Notes under the pieces: model-generated
Seen by the model: only the letters and a program-made list of their open reading frames with translations
Databases searched by the model: none
Told to the model about the DNA's origin: nothing
Part shown: in pieces, positions 56,663-64,000 of the stretch
How the letters are laid out: every line of letters begins with the position of its first letter
Position numbering within the stretch: position 1 is the stretch's first letter
Assembly: GCA_022573715.1 (NCBI GenBank)
Contig: JACZTL010000010.1
Location: forward strand, 22,683-86,682
Source of the DNA: Bacteroidota bacterium
GTDB taxonomy: Bacteria > Bacteroidota > Ignavibacteria > Ignavibacteriales > Ignavibacteriaceae
Direction: 5' to 3'
DNA: 64,000 nt
Made by a program: the position numbers and the translations under genes

Positions 56663-56695
56663 AAAATAACACTAAATAATTGAACAAGCAAGAAA
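56663..56695 (-). promoter_or_regulatory. Candidate promoter of rimP-nusA-infB operon
   Basis: Minus strand: TTGCTT (56686-56691) within TTTCTTGCTTGTT, a 17-base spacer, and TATTTT (56663-56668). Predicted transcript start near 56656, so the leader would be about 35 bases and include the hairpin. The identical 13-bp block and the same spacing occur on the plus strand at 56784-56816. Confidence 0.5.
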
Positions 56696-56783
56696 CGATT
56701 TTCTTTAATAATTTTTAATTTACTTTTTCCAATATGCTTTAATTAAGAAATAATAAGAAGTGTGATCAAAATTAAAAAATTAA

Positions 56784-56816
56784 TTTCTTGCTTGTTAAAA
56801 GCATAGATATTATTTT
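56784..56816 (+). promoter_or_regulatory. Candidate promoter for the sigma54-activator gene
   Basis: TTGCTT (56788-56793) inside TTTCTTGCTTGTT, 17-base spacer, TATTTT (56811-56816). It mirrors the promoter at 56663-56695 and points the opposite way, toward the activator gene at 56988 with a leader of about 165 bases. The shared 13-bp block may be a common regulator site as well as a -35. Confidence 0.45.
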
Positions 56817-56987
56817 ATTCTTAAAAGGAAATACCTCAACTTATTCGCCTAATAAAAAGTGTCTATTTAATAAATCTCTAAATAAAATTATATTGATATA
56901 TTTTATTAAATATCAATAGATATTTTAGATTTAAAAAGTAATATGACAATAAATCAAATTTAAAAAATAAATATGTAGCTTCAACTT

Positions 56988-58466
56988 TTGGATAATACAA
57001 CACAATATAGAAATGCAATAAATGAATTAGAGCAATTGCAAAGGCATAAAGAACTCATTTTAAAATCAGTGGGTGAGGGAGTATATGGCTTGGATACAAA
57101 AGGACACACAACATTTGTAAACGATACTGCAGCTAATATGCTTGGTTGGCAGCTGGAAGATCTAATTGGAAAAAGACAGCACGATATTATTCATCATACT
57201 AAACAGGATGGTTCTCACTATGAAGCAAAGGACTGTCCTATATATGCTGCATTTAAGGATGGCAAAGTTCACCGTGTTGATACTGAAGTCTTTTGGAAAA
57301 AGGACGGTACATGCTTTCCGGTTGAATATATCAGTACGCCTATGAGGGATGATAAAGGAAAGTTGATGGGTGCAGTAGTCGCCTTTAGTGATATCACCAG
57401 AAGGAAAGAAGCAGACCGGGCTCTTCAGAAAAGCAATGCAGACCTGCAAAAAGCACTAACAGAAGTTGAACAATTAAAAACCCGGTTAGAGCAAGAGAAT
57501 ATTTATCTGCAGCAGGAAATTAAATTGACCCATAACTTCGAGGAAATAATAAGCCAAAGTAAAAAATTTAGAAAGGTCTTAACACAGGTAGAACAAGTAG
57601 CAGCCACCGATTCAACAGTGCTGATTTTGGGAGATTCAGGAACCGGCAAAGAACTAATAGCGCGTGCAGTTCATAACATCAGCAAACGCAAAGAAAGACC
57701 TCTTATAATAGTCAATTGTGCTGCATTGCCTTCAACTTTAATAGAGAGTGAATTATTCGGACACGAAAAAGGTGCTTTTACAGGAGCGTTTGCGCGCAAA
57801 ATCGGCAGATTTGAACTTGCTGATGGGGGCAGCATCTTTCTGGATGAGATTGGTGAAATCCCCCTTGAACTTCAATCAAAATTACTCAGGGTTCTTCAGG
57901 AAGGTGAGTTCGAAAGATTAGGAAGCACCAAAACTACAAAGGTAAATGTTCGTGTAATTATTGCCACCAACCGGGACCTCCGAATGGCAGTTGAAAAGGG
58001 AGAATTCAGAGAGGATCTTTATTACAGAATAAATGTGTTTCCTATCAATCTCTTGCCCCTAAGAGAGAGAAAAGAAGATATCCCATTATTAGCTCAACAT
58101 TTTTTGTTAAAACATGGAACAAGAATCGGAAAGCAGATTGGTGCAATTACACAAAAAGTGATGGAAGCATTAATTAATTACTCCTGGCCAGGTAACGTTC
58201 GGGAATTGGAAAATATTATTGAAAGAGCTGTGATCATCACACGTGGTAATAAATTAGACCTGGGTGATTCATTACCAAAAAACATTGGCATACCGCAAAA
58301 AGAAAAGATAACAACCCTAGAAGAGAACGAAAGAAGTTACATATTAAAAGCTTTAGAATTTACCAATTGGAAGATCAGCGGTGAAAGAGGAGCTGCTAAA
58401 TTATTGGGGATAAAACGAACAACTCTTGAAGCAAGAATTAAAAAATTAAATATAAAACGACCATAA
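56988..58466 (+). CDS. PAS-AAA+-Fis sigma54-dependent transcriptional activator
   Basis: 492 residues. PAS domain (about 18-137), with His, Asp and Cys in [18 protein letters not shown]; a coiled coil (about 140-180); AAA+ domain with Walker A GDSGTGKE (215-222), the sigma54-contact loop GAFTGA (262-267), Walker [10 protein letters not shown] and [12 protein letters not shown]; and a C-terminal Fis-type HTH (about 444-490). It opens sigma54 promoters when its PAS domain is signalled. It lacks a receiver domain, so it is probably controlled by a small ligand or redox cue and not by phosphotransfer. The start used is TTG; an upstream ATG (56973) is followed at once by an in-frame TAG. Confidence 0.93.
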   Translation: MDNTTQYRNAINELEQLQRHKELILKSVGEGVYGLDTKGHTTFVNDTAANMLGWQLEDLIGKRQHDIIHHTKQDGSHYEAKDCPIYAAFKDGKVHRVDTEVFWKKDGTCFPVEYISTPMRDDKGKLMGAVVAFSDITRRKEADRALQKSNADLQKALTEVEQLKTRLEQENIYLQQEIKLTHNFEEIISQSKKFRKVLTQVEQVAATDSTVLILGDSGTGKELIARAVHNISKRKERPLIIVNCAALPSTLIESELFGHEKGAFTGAFARKIGRFELADGGSIFLDEIGEIPLELQSKLLRVLQEGEFERLGSTKTTKVNVRVIIATNRDLRMAVEKGEFREDLYYRINVFPINLLPLRERKEDIPLLAQHFLLKHGTRIGKQIGAITQKVMEALINYSWPGNVRELENIIERAVIITRGNKLDLGDSLPKNIGIPQKEKITTLEENERSYILKALEFTNWKISGERGAAKLLGIKRTTLEARIKKLNIKRP

Positions 58467-58468
58467 TT

Positions 58469-58507
58469 TTTGCCAATACTTTGACACTTTGTTAATAAGT
58501 TAGCAAA
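58469..58507 (+). promoter_or_regulatory. Upstream activator site A (araC promoter)
   Basis: A 39-bp block bounded by TTTGCCAA (58469-58476) and TTAGCAAA (58500-58507), a near-perfect inverted repeat with central TTTGACA. It matches the block at 61786-61824 in length and sequence. Its centre is about 95 bp upstream of the -24 GG, a normal distance for a sigma54 activator site. The likely binder is the adjacent Fis-type activator. Confidence 0.7.
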
Positions 58508-58557
58508 TCTTATTCCGCCATATTTTTATACACATTTTATAAGTAATTTATTTTAAT

Positions 58558-58570
58558 CCACTTACAGTGA
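58558..58570 (+). promoter_or_regulatory. Small palindrome upstream of promoter A
   Basis: CCACTTACAGTGA, with CACT/AGTG arms, is placed about 12 bp before the -24 element. Promoter B has a fuller version (CCACTTAGAGTGG). The conserved placement suggests a second factor site, perhaps for the AraC protein, or a transcript hairpin. Confidence 0.4.
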
Positions 58571-58581
58571 TTTTTAATTTT

Positions 58582-58597
58582 TGGTATAGTAATTGTA
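58582..58597 (+). promoter_or_regulatory. Sigma54 promoter A, upstream of araC-type gene
   Basis: TGGTATAGTAATTGTA aligns with the sigma54 consensus TGGCACG-N4-TTGCW, with GG at 58583-58584 and the TTG/-12 region at 58593-58597 in correct spacing. Predicted transcript start near 58609, giving a leader of about 95 bases. The C of the -12 GC is T in both copies. Confidence 0.72.
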
Positions 58598-58704
58598 CTT
58601 TAAAAAGTATATGCAAAAGTATATTGAAATAACAAAAAATAATGTAAGATCTTTTTACCTACAATATTTTATAAAATGAGGAGGATTTTAATATTCTAAA
58701 TATT

Positions 58705-59544
58705 ATGAAAGCAATTACTTTAGAGTTATTTGGACAAAAGTTTGTTGAACGTTTTATTTTCTATGAGAATTTTAGAATTTTCAAGGAAATGAGAAATGAT
58801 GCTTGTTGGATTTACATCCAAGAAGGTACATTAGAAGTTTACTCTCCATCCAAAAAAATAACAGTCAATTCCATGGAATCTATATTAATGAAGTGCGGAA
58901 ACTATATTGCAAACTTTAAAAATGCAATACAAACATCTCAATTTAAAAGTATAGTGTTCCATCTATACCCTGAATCGATTAAAAAAGCATTTGGAGATAG
59001 TGAAAATAGTTTTTTAAAAGTAAAAAAGTCTTCTGCTATTAATCCTGCATTGAAAATTAAAAAAAATGATTTACTTGATAGTTTTGTTTCTTCGATTATA
59101 CCTTACTTCGAAAATCAAAGTTTGGTAAGCGAAAGATTGTTAGCAACCAAATTACAGGAGTTAGTATTAATCCTTTCTGATGAAGGAAAAAATACAATTG
59201 CAACGCATATATTAGGCACACTACACTCCGAAGAACAACTTAAATTTAATTTAATAATAAAGGCAAATTTATATAACAATTTATCCGTCGCTGAATTAGC
59301 TCATTTAACTTATAGAAGCGAATCTACTTTTAAGAGAGATTTTAAAAAGTACTTTGATATTAGCCCGGCAAAATATTTCAAAACAAAAAAAATGGAGAAG
59401 GCTGCAAATCTCTTGATGCAAACTGATATGCCTATCAGAAAAATAGCTTCGAAGTGCGGATTTGAAAACGCAGATCATTTTAGCACTTCTTTTACCAGTG
59501 CCTACAGAAAATCTCCTAGAACATTTAGAAGTGAAAACCGCTAG
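58705..59544 (+). CDS. AraC-family transcriptional regulator (ExsA-like)
   Basis: 279 residues. N-terminal cupin-like sensing domain (about 1-160; WIYIQEGTLEVYSPSKKITVNSMESILMKCGNYIANF) and a C-terminal double helix-turn-helix (about 180-275): SVAELAHLTYRSESTFKRDFKKYFDISPAKYFKTKKMEKAANLL and the second motif IASKCGFENADHFSTSFTSAYRKSPRTFR. The layout fits the ExsA-like AraC group. It lies behind sigma54 promoter A and may amplify or limit the response of the locus. Inducer unknown. Confidence 0.9.
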   Translation: MKAITLELFGQKFVERFIFYENFRIFKEMRNDACWIYIQEGTLEVYSPSKKITVNSMESILMKCGNYIANFKNAIQTSQFKSIVFHLYPESIKKAFGDSENSFLKVKKSSAINPALKIKKNDLLDSFVSSIIPYFENQSLVSERLLATKLQELVLILSDEGKNTIATHILGTLHSEEQLKFNLIIKANLYNNLSVAELAHLTYRSESTFKRDFKKYFDISPAKYFKTKKMEKAANLLMQTDMPIRKIASKCGFENADHFSTSFTSAYRKSPRTFRSENR

Positions 59545-59598
59545 TTTAAAATAGTAATATTGAATTAATTAACTTTATCTAATAGGCCTGTTTTTTAT

Positions 59599-59627
59599 AA
59601 AAGAGGCAAATTCCTCTGCTCTTTTTT
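59599..59627 (+). terminator. Intrinsic terminator after araC-type gene
   Basis: AAAAGAGGCA (59599-59608) pairs with TGCTCTTTT (from 59617) with one bulged G and an 8-base loop, and the right arm runs into TTTTTT. It lies 55 bases past the araC stop and probably ends the sigma54-driven transcript before the histidine kinase gene. Confidence 0.75.
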
Positions 59628-59801
59628 AGTTATTACATAACTAAGTCTACCGACAATTTTATTTGACTCGATTAGAAAGTTTATTGAACGAATTTTCAAG
59701 CTAATTTCCTCAGCATATATTTAACTTTGATTTGTAATTAATTACAAAATATAAACTTAAAATTTAGAAAAAAGTAAAAAACAATAATAAAGCCAAAGAT
59801 T

Positions 59802-60074
59802 AATGAAAGTATCCTACTTAATGTATCAGTTGAAAAAGTATCTGCTAATCAAAAACTTTCATTAGAGTAGAAACTTATGCTCAAGAAATAATATCACACA
59901 GTGAAGTTCAAGGTGAGGATGTAGTATGTGTCCAAATTTGCTCAATAGCTGATAGCGAACAAGAAATAGCCGGAATAGTTAAAGTAACAATAAAAATGAG
60001 CTTGGAAGGTATAAGTAAACTCTTTTAACAAAGATGAATTCTTAGAAATAGCGCTAAATAGTCCTGCAGAATAA
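59802..60074 (+). pseudogene. Frameshifted unknown gene between araC and kinase
   Basis: Three adjoining open stretches in different frames look like one broken coding sequence: ESILLNVSVEKVSANQKLSLE (frame ends in TAG at 59868), then VETYAQEIISHSEVQGEDVVCVQICS... to a TAA at 60026, then VNSFNKDEFLEIALNSPAE to a TAA at 60072. Two single-base shifts would join them to about 90 residues. The composition is protein-like (acidic, few low-complexity runs), and the last stop is 70 bp before the kinase start. I cannot assign a family. Confidence 0.4.
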
Positions 60075-60142
60075 CACCAATCTGAATAATCATTAAAAAA
60101 TAGATAAAAAATATTAAAAACAAAATCGTTCAAAACAATTTT

Positions 60143-61720
60143 TTGAAATTTAATTTTACATCAATATTCGCATTTGCAAAAAAAATAATTAACCCTCAAA
60201 GAGGTTGTATAGGTAATGCTTTACGTGAAAGTGAAGAAATGTGTAAATTACTTTTTGAGTGTTCTCCTGTTGGTTTGAGTATAACCGATTTCACTGGGAA
60301 AATATTATCAATAAATAAGAGAGCATTAAAAATATTTGGTTACAAAAAGGAGGAAATTTTAAGCATTACCTCTAAAAACTTTTATGTAAACCCTAATGAT
60401 AGAGAAGTAATAATACAAAAAATAAATAATGGTGAGAAAATTCATAATCTTAAAATAAAGATGAAAAGAAAAGAGGGGAAACTAATTGATGTTGAGATAA
60501 ATATTTCTCCAATAAAATTTAATAATGAAAAACATTTGCTATCGGTTTTTGATGATATAACAAATAGAAAAATTGCCGAGAAAAAAATATTACAGCTATC
60601 TCGTGGTTTAGAACAAAGCCCTGCGATGGTTACAATTACTGACACTGACGGTATTATAGAATATTCTAATCCAAAAGTAACTGAAATTACAGGTTATACT
60701 GCCGAAGAATTATTAGGTAAAAATGTGAATATACTTCAGTCCGGTCAAACATCTAAAGAAACTTATGAAGAATTATGGGATACGATCCTGCAAGGGAAGG
60801 TATGGAAAGGGGAAATATTAAATAAAAAGAAAAACGGAGAGCTGTATTGGGATTCAGAAATAATTGCTCCTATTATTGATAATGAAGGAAACATAATTAA
60901 TTTTATAACTATAAGAGAGGATATTACAGAGAAAAAGAAAATGACGGAAGAATTAATAAAGGCAAAAGACAAGGCTGAAGAGATGAATAGACTGAAATCA
61001 AATTTCCTTGCAAATATGAGCCATGAACTTAGAACTCCTTTGATTGGAATAATGGGGTTTTCTGAAATATTAAAAGACAGTATTAAAGAATCTGAATTAA
61101 AAGAATATGCAAGTATGGTTTACGAAGGTGGGAATAGGCTATTAGAAACATTGAATTTAATTTTAAACTTTTCAAAAATTGAGTCTGAAAAAATAAAAAT
61201 TGATCCTTCTCAAATTGATGTTGTTGCTTTTATTAAGAGAATTGTAAATCTTTTTGATAAAGAAGCATCAATGAAAAATCTTTACTTAAACTTTGAAAGT
61301 AAATTAGAAAAACTAATTTTAGAAATTGATGAAAAAATGTTAAAAGATATACTGATAAATTTATTAAACAATGCTATTAAATTTACTAAAAAAGGCGGGG
61401 TTACTATAAAAGTTAGCAAAACAAAAGAAAATAAGTTTTTTGAGATATGTGTAATAGACACAGGAATTGGTATACCAAAAAAACGTCAACATTTGATTTG
61501 GTTAGAATTCAGACAAGTTAGCGAAGGATCTAGTCGATTGTTTGAAGGTTCAGGTCTTGGCTTAACTATAACAAAAAAATTTATAAATATGCTCGGTGGA
61601 GAAATTAATTTAGAAAGTGAAGTTGATGTTGGTTCGACATTTATTGTGTCACTTCCTATTCAAGAAAAAACCGTGAATCAAACATCAGAAATAGTTACAG
61701 ATTCTACAAATACTTACTAA
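60143..61720 (+). CDS. Soluble two-PAS histidine kinase
   Basis: 525 residues. No membrane helix. PAS 1 (about 33-140), PAS 2 (about 152-262, ending ITIREDITEKKK), HisKA with H294 in NMSHELRTPL, then the HATPase with LINLLNNAIKFTKKGG (N box), DTGIGIP (G1) and GSGLGLTI (G2). No receiver or Hpt domain. Start is TTG; the frame is open back to 60104 without an ATG, and residues before Met33 (ALRESEE) fit a PAS linker, so the start is not at Met33. No cognate response regulator is encoded in the window. It sits between the two sigma54 promoters and may sense the same cue. Confidence 0.87.
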   Translation: MKFNFTSIFAFAKKIINPQRGCIGNALRESEEMCKLLFECSPVGLSITDFTGKILSINKRALKIFGYKKEEILSITSKNFYVNPNDREVIIQKINNGEKIHNLKIKMKRKEGKLIDVEINISPIKFNNEKHLLSVFDDITNRKIAEKKILQLSRGLEQSPAMVTITDTDGIIEYSNPKVTEITGYTAEELLGKNVNILQSGQTSKETYEELWDTILQGKVWKGEILNKKKNGELYWDSEIIAPIIDNEGNIINFITIREDITEKKKMTEELIKAKDKAEEMNRLKSNFLANMSHELRTPLIGIMGFSEILKDSIKESELKEYASMVYEGGNRLLETLNLILNFSKIESEKIKIDPSQIDVVAFIKRIVNLFDKEASMKNLYLNFESKLEKLILEIDEKMLKDILINLLNNAIKFTKKGGVTIKVSKTKENKFFEICVIDTGIGIPKKRQHLIWLEFRQVSEGSSRLFEGSGLGLTITKKFINMLGGEINLESEVDVGSTFIVSLPIQEKTVNQTSEIVTDSTNTY

Positions 61721-61785
61721 ATAAATGATCTTATATAAAAACAAAAAAATAAAAATTAAATAAAATAAAAAAATACAATTATATT

Positions 61786-61824
61786 TTTGCCAACATTTTG
61801 ACAAATTGCTAATATGTTGGCAAA
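61786..61824 (+). promoter_or_regulatory. Upstream activator site B (hydrolase operon)
   Basis: 39-bp block with perfect outer arms TTTGCCAAC (61786-61794) and GTTGGCAAA (61816-61824), closely matching site A. After it both sites continue with TCTTAT. Its centre lies about 94 bp upstream of the -24 GG, the same as at promoter A, so both sites sit on the same helical face. Confidence 0.75.
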
Positions 61825-61875
61825 TCTTATACAATCCTATTTTTTAATCACATTTCATAACTAGTTTTATTTAAG

Positions 61876-61888
61876 CCACTTAGAGTGG
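61876..61888 (+). promoter_or_regulatory. Small palindrome upstream of promoter B
   Basis: CCACT-TAG-AGTGG, 5-bp arms, 10 bp before the -24 element, followed by a T-run. The equivalent block exists upstream of promoter A with one arm weakened. Also readable as a small hairpin-plus-T-run terminator for the kinase gene, which ends at 61720. Confidence 0.45.
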
Positions 61889-61897
61889 TTTTTTTTT

Positions 61898-61913
61898 TGG
61901 CATATCAATTGTA
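61898..61913 (+). promoter_or_regulatory. Sigma54 promoter B, upstream of hydrolase operon
   Basis: TGGCATATCAATTGTA matches TGGCACG-N4-TTGCW with GG at 61899-61900 and the -12 TTG at 61909-61911. Expected start near 61925, leaving about 47 bases before the ATG at 61972. A better -24 match than promoter A. Confidence 0.77.
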
Positions 61914-61971
61914 TCTCTATTCATGTCGACAAAATAAAAAAACAAATTTTTTACAAAAAAAAGGAAAACAA

Positions 61972-62724
61972 ATGAAAAAGCAATTTTTAATATCAGTCTT
62001 GTTTGTATTTACAGCACTGGCAATAACAACCCGTAGTTTTGCTCAATTACCAGATCCTGGATTTGAAATTGATGAGTACACAGCAATTGTAATTACCGAT
62101 CCGCAAAATGATTTCTTGAGTCCTAAAGGAGTTGCCTGGGGAGTTGTAGGGAAAAGTGTAACCGAAAATAATACAGTGGAAAATATTGAAACGTTATTTA
62201 AATTAGCCGAGAAATATGGAATAAAAGTTTTTATTTCACCTCACTATTATTACAAGCACGACCATACCTGGAAATTTGAAGGAGCCCTGGAAGTTTTGAT
62301 GCATAATATTTCAATGTTTGATCGCGGCAATCAACTTTCATTAAAAGGTTTTAAAAGTTCCGGTGCTGACTTTTTAGAAAGATATAAAAAGTATATCAAG
62401 AAAGATTATGTAACTGTAGTCGGTCCTCATAAAGTCTTCGGTCCCGAACAAAATGATTTAAGTCTCCAGTTAAGAAAACAAAAGATTGACAAGATCATTT
62501 TGGCTGGAATGTCGGGTAACCTTTGTGTGGAATCGCATATGAGAGAATTACTTGAAAATGGTTTTGAAGTAGCTGTTGTCGGTGACGCTACTGCATCTGC
62601 AATCTTACCGGGATTGGACGGAAATCAGGCAGCCCAAACTAACTTCAGAATGATATCCAGTCACGTTTATAAAACTAATGAATTAGTTAAAGTGTTAGAA
62701 AAAACTAAAATATCAAAAAAATAA
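61972..62724 (+). CDS. Exported isochorismatase-like cysteine hydrolase
   Basis: 250 residues from the ATG at 61972. AAGGAAAA lies upstream at 61961-61968, and an earlier in-frame ATG at 61885 falls upstream of the promoter's start point, so it is unlikely. Signal peptide MKKQFLISVLFVFTALAITTRSFA. Catalytic Asp in VITDPQNDF and Cys in MSGNLCVESHMRELLENGFEVAVVGDATA fit the isochorismatase superfamily (hydrolysis of C-N or vinyl-ether bonds of small molecules). Exported members are less common. Substrate unknown. First gene of a three-gene unit. Confidence 0.87.
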   Translation: MKKQFLISVLFVFTALAITTRSFAQLPDPGFEIDEYTAIVITDPQNDFLSPKGVAWGVVGKSVTENNTVENIETLFKLAEKYGIKVFISPHYYYKHDHTWKFEGALEVLMHNISMFDRGNQLSLKGFKSSGADFLERYKKYIKKDYVTVVGPHKVFGPEQNDLSLQLRKQKIDKIILAGMSGNLCVESHMRELLENGFEVAVVGDATASAILPGLDGNQAAQTNFRMISSHVYKTNELVKVLEKTKISKK

Positions 62725-62731
62725 ATATTCA

Positions 62732-62758
62732 ATCTGCCGGGTAAAAATTCCGGCAGAT
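62732..62758. repeat. Inverted repeat between hydrolase and DUF1348 genes
   Basis: ATCTGCCGG (62732-62740) and CCGGCAGAT (62750-62758), 9-bp arms with a 9-base loop. The following sequence AATTTTATC has only a short T-run. It may be a partial terminator or an mRNA-stabilising hairpin that lowers expression of the downstream two genes relative to the hydrolase. Confidence 0.6.
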
Positions 62759-62785
62759 AATTTTATCTTGAAAGGAATAATATAA

Positions 62786-63202
62786 ATGAAACAACAAATT
62801 AAACCTCCGTTCACATTAGAAACAGCAAAAGCTAAAGTTCAGGCGGCTGAAGATGCATGGAATTCCAGAGACCCTGAAAGAGTTGCATTAGCTTATTCCG
62901 TTGATTCTGATTGGCGTAACAGAGATGAATTTTTCTGTGGCAGAGAAGCCATAAAAGAATTCTTAAAAAGAAAATGGAAAAAAGAACTGGAGTACATACT
63001 AATGAAAGAGTTGTGGGCATATACAGGTAATCGTATTTCAGTTAGATTTGAGTATGAATGGAAAAATGCAGAAACCGGACAATGGTGTCGTACACACGGA
63101 AATGAGCACTGGGAATTTGATGAAGAAGGCTTAATGACACGTCGTGATATGAGCGCTAATGATATACCTATTCTGGAAAGTCAAAGAAAATACAAAATCT
63201 AA
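62786..63202 (+). CDS. DUF1348 / NTF2-like protein
   Basis: 138 residues. [59 protein letters not shown] is the family start, followed by ISVRFEYEW and [25 protein letters not shown]. Members have an NTF2-like (SnoaL) cone fold and are mostly uncharacterised. Here it lies 61 bp after the hydrolase gene and 44 bp before the SDR gene, so a role in the same small-molecule pathway is plausible. A Shine-Dalgarno-like AAAGGAA precedes the ATG by about 10 bases. Confidence 0.8.
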   Translation: MKQQIKPPFTLETAKAKVQAAEDAWNSRDPERVALAYSVDSDWRNRDEFFCGREAIKEFLKRKWKKELEYILMKELWAYTGNRISVRFEYEWKNAETGQWCRTHGNEHWEFDEEGLMTRRDMSANDIPILESQRKYKI

Positions 63203-63246
63203 ATACGGCTAAATATTTTATCTAAAATAAATATGGAGGAATAAAA

Positions 63247-63993
63247 ATGAACGAGTTCAAAAACAAAATTGCCTTAATCATTGGAGGCACAAGCGGTATT
63301 GGACATGCAACGGTAACTACCTTGCTTGAAGAAGGAGCCACAGTACATGTAGTAGGTAGAAGTGTCGATAAGATTGCTGATGCCTCTAATCAAATTAAAC
63401 ATCGAATAGATATCAGGAACAGCAATGACGTACAAAAATTGATTTCTGAAATTGAAGAATTTGATAATTTAGATTATTTGGTAAATGCTTCAGGAATATT
63501 TGCACCAAAAGCATTCCTTGATCATACACTTGAGGACTATAATTCTTACCTCGATTTAAATAGAGGTTTCTTTTTCATTACTCAAGCGGCAGCAAAAAAA
63601 ATGAAAGAAACACAAGGGGGAGCTATCGTTAACATTGGTTCAATGTGGGCAAAACAAGCTGTTAAAGCTACACCATCATCCGCTTATTCAATGCAAAAAG
63701 CAGGTCTACATTCTTTAACACAACATTTAGCAATGGAATTAGCTGATTACAACATTAGAGTTAATGCTGTTTCTCCTGCCGTTGTTAATACTCCTGTTTA
63801 TTACGGTGTTTTTGGCGGGAAAAAAGAAGCTGAAAAGGCTCTTGAAGGATTTAATGGTTTTCATCCCATTGGTAGAATCGGAACCACAAAAGACATTGCC
63901 AATAGCATTATCTACCTATTGTCAAACCAAACATCTTGGGTAACAGGATCTATTTGGGATATCGATGGTGGTGTAATGGCAGGAAGAAATTAA
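63247..63993 (+). CDS. Short-chain dehydrogenase/reductase
   Basis: 248 residues. The nucleotide-binding GGTSGIGHA (about residues 13-21), NASG (about 80-83), catalytic Ser in NIGSMW, YSMQK (Tyr/Lys) and the C-terminal GSIWDIDGG mark a classical SDR. An AGGAG-like sequence sits a few bases before the ATG. Last gene of the sigma54-controlled unit; only 7 bases remain in the window, so whether the operon goes on cannot be seen. Confidence 0.93.
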   Translation: MNEFKNKIALIIGGTSGIGHATVTTLLEEGATVHVVGRSVDKIADASNQIKHRIDIRNSNDVQKLISEIEEFDNLDYLVNASGIFAPKAFLDHTLEDYNSYLDLNRGFFFITQAAAKKMKETQGGAIVNIGSMWAKQAVKATPSSAYSMQKAGLHSLTQHLAMELADYNIRVNAVSPAVVNTPVYYGVFGGKKEAEKALEGFNGFHPIGRIGTTKDIANSIIYLLSNQTSWVTGSIWDIDGGVMAGRN

Positions 63994-64000
63994 TTTAGTT

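Noticed and set aside
61885..61971. N-terminal extension of the exported hydrolase from an upstream ATG
   Set aside because: That ATG lies upstream of the sigma54 start point, and only the ATG at 61972 gives a proper signal peptide and ribosome binding site.
1..64000. CRISPR arrays, tRNA or rRNA genes, insertion sequences, prophage genes
   Set aside because: Looked for in the intergenic regions; no regularly spaced repeats, cloverleaf-like GC islands or transposase and integrase motifs other than the Xer recombinase.

Overview
The window is AT-rich bacterial chromosome. Gene content suggests a Gram-negative member of the Bacteroidota/Ignavibacteriota side of the tree: LolA and an outer-membrane barrel, an O-antigen ligase, type B L31, a RodZ-like protein, a GlmU-like sugar nucleotidyltransferase of the Bacteroidetes kind, and many starts without a Shine-Dalgarno. 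This placement is inferred from recalled families; no rRNA or other marker decides it. I saw no tRNA, rRNA, CRISPR array, prophage or transposase.

Bases 1-9150 are on the minus strand: a truncated DUF427 protein, the pyruvate dehydrogenase genes aceE-aceF-lpd, and a PhoU/Na-Pi cotransporter pair with a DUF423 protein. A 153-bp direct repeat (about 89% identical) lies upstream of aceE and upstream of the phosphate transporter, and may carry a promoter in each copy. Bases 9273-13117 hold a CcmE-like protein, uvrB, the queuosine genes queD/queE, and rpsT.

From 13 to 56.6 kb essentially everything is on the minus strand and is core housekeeping. The blocks are: envelope assembly (nucleotidyltransferase, O-antigen ligase with an inserted propeller-like domain, MsbA-like ABC exporter, lipoprotein); M50 protease, XerC/D and a 7TM-HD phosphodiesterase; two SSS transporters; ligA, a RodZ-like protein and rsmB; an ECF sigma/anti-sigma pair; holA; a MetPS-type NSS transporter with its tiny subunit; uppP, an LPG-synthase-like membrane protein, lolA and ftsK; comB, gcvT and rng; and the translation cluster rimP-nusA-infB-rbfA-truB-ribF-rpsO-pnp.

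Bases 56.6-64 kb switch to the plus strand and form an accessory regulatory locus. It contains a PAS-AAA+-Fis sigma54 activator without a receiver domain, an AraC-family regulator, a decayed gene, a soluble two-PAS histidine kinase, and an operon of a secreted isochorismatase-like hydrolase, a DUF1348 protein and an SDR oxidoreductase. The regions upstream of araC and of the operon share about 130 bp of layout: a 39-bp inverted-repeat site, a small palindrome, and a -24/-12 sigma54 promoter at nearly the same spacing. This looks like a self-contained sigma54 regulon and is the most interesting part of the window.

Small palindromic elements recur. One runs through the 3' ends of rpsT and the convergent nucleotidyltransferase gene, one is inserted in frame in the NSS transporter, and several are nested between aceE and aceF.
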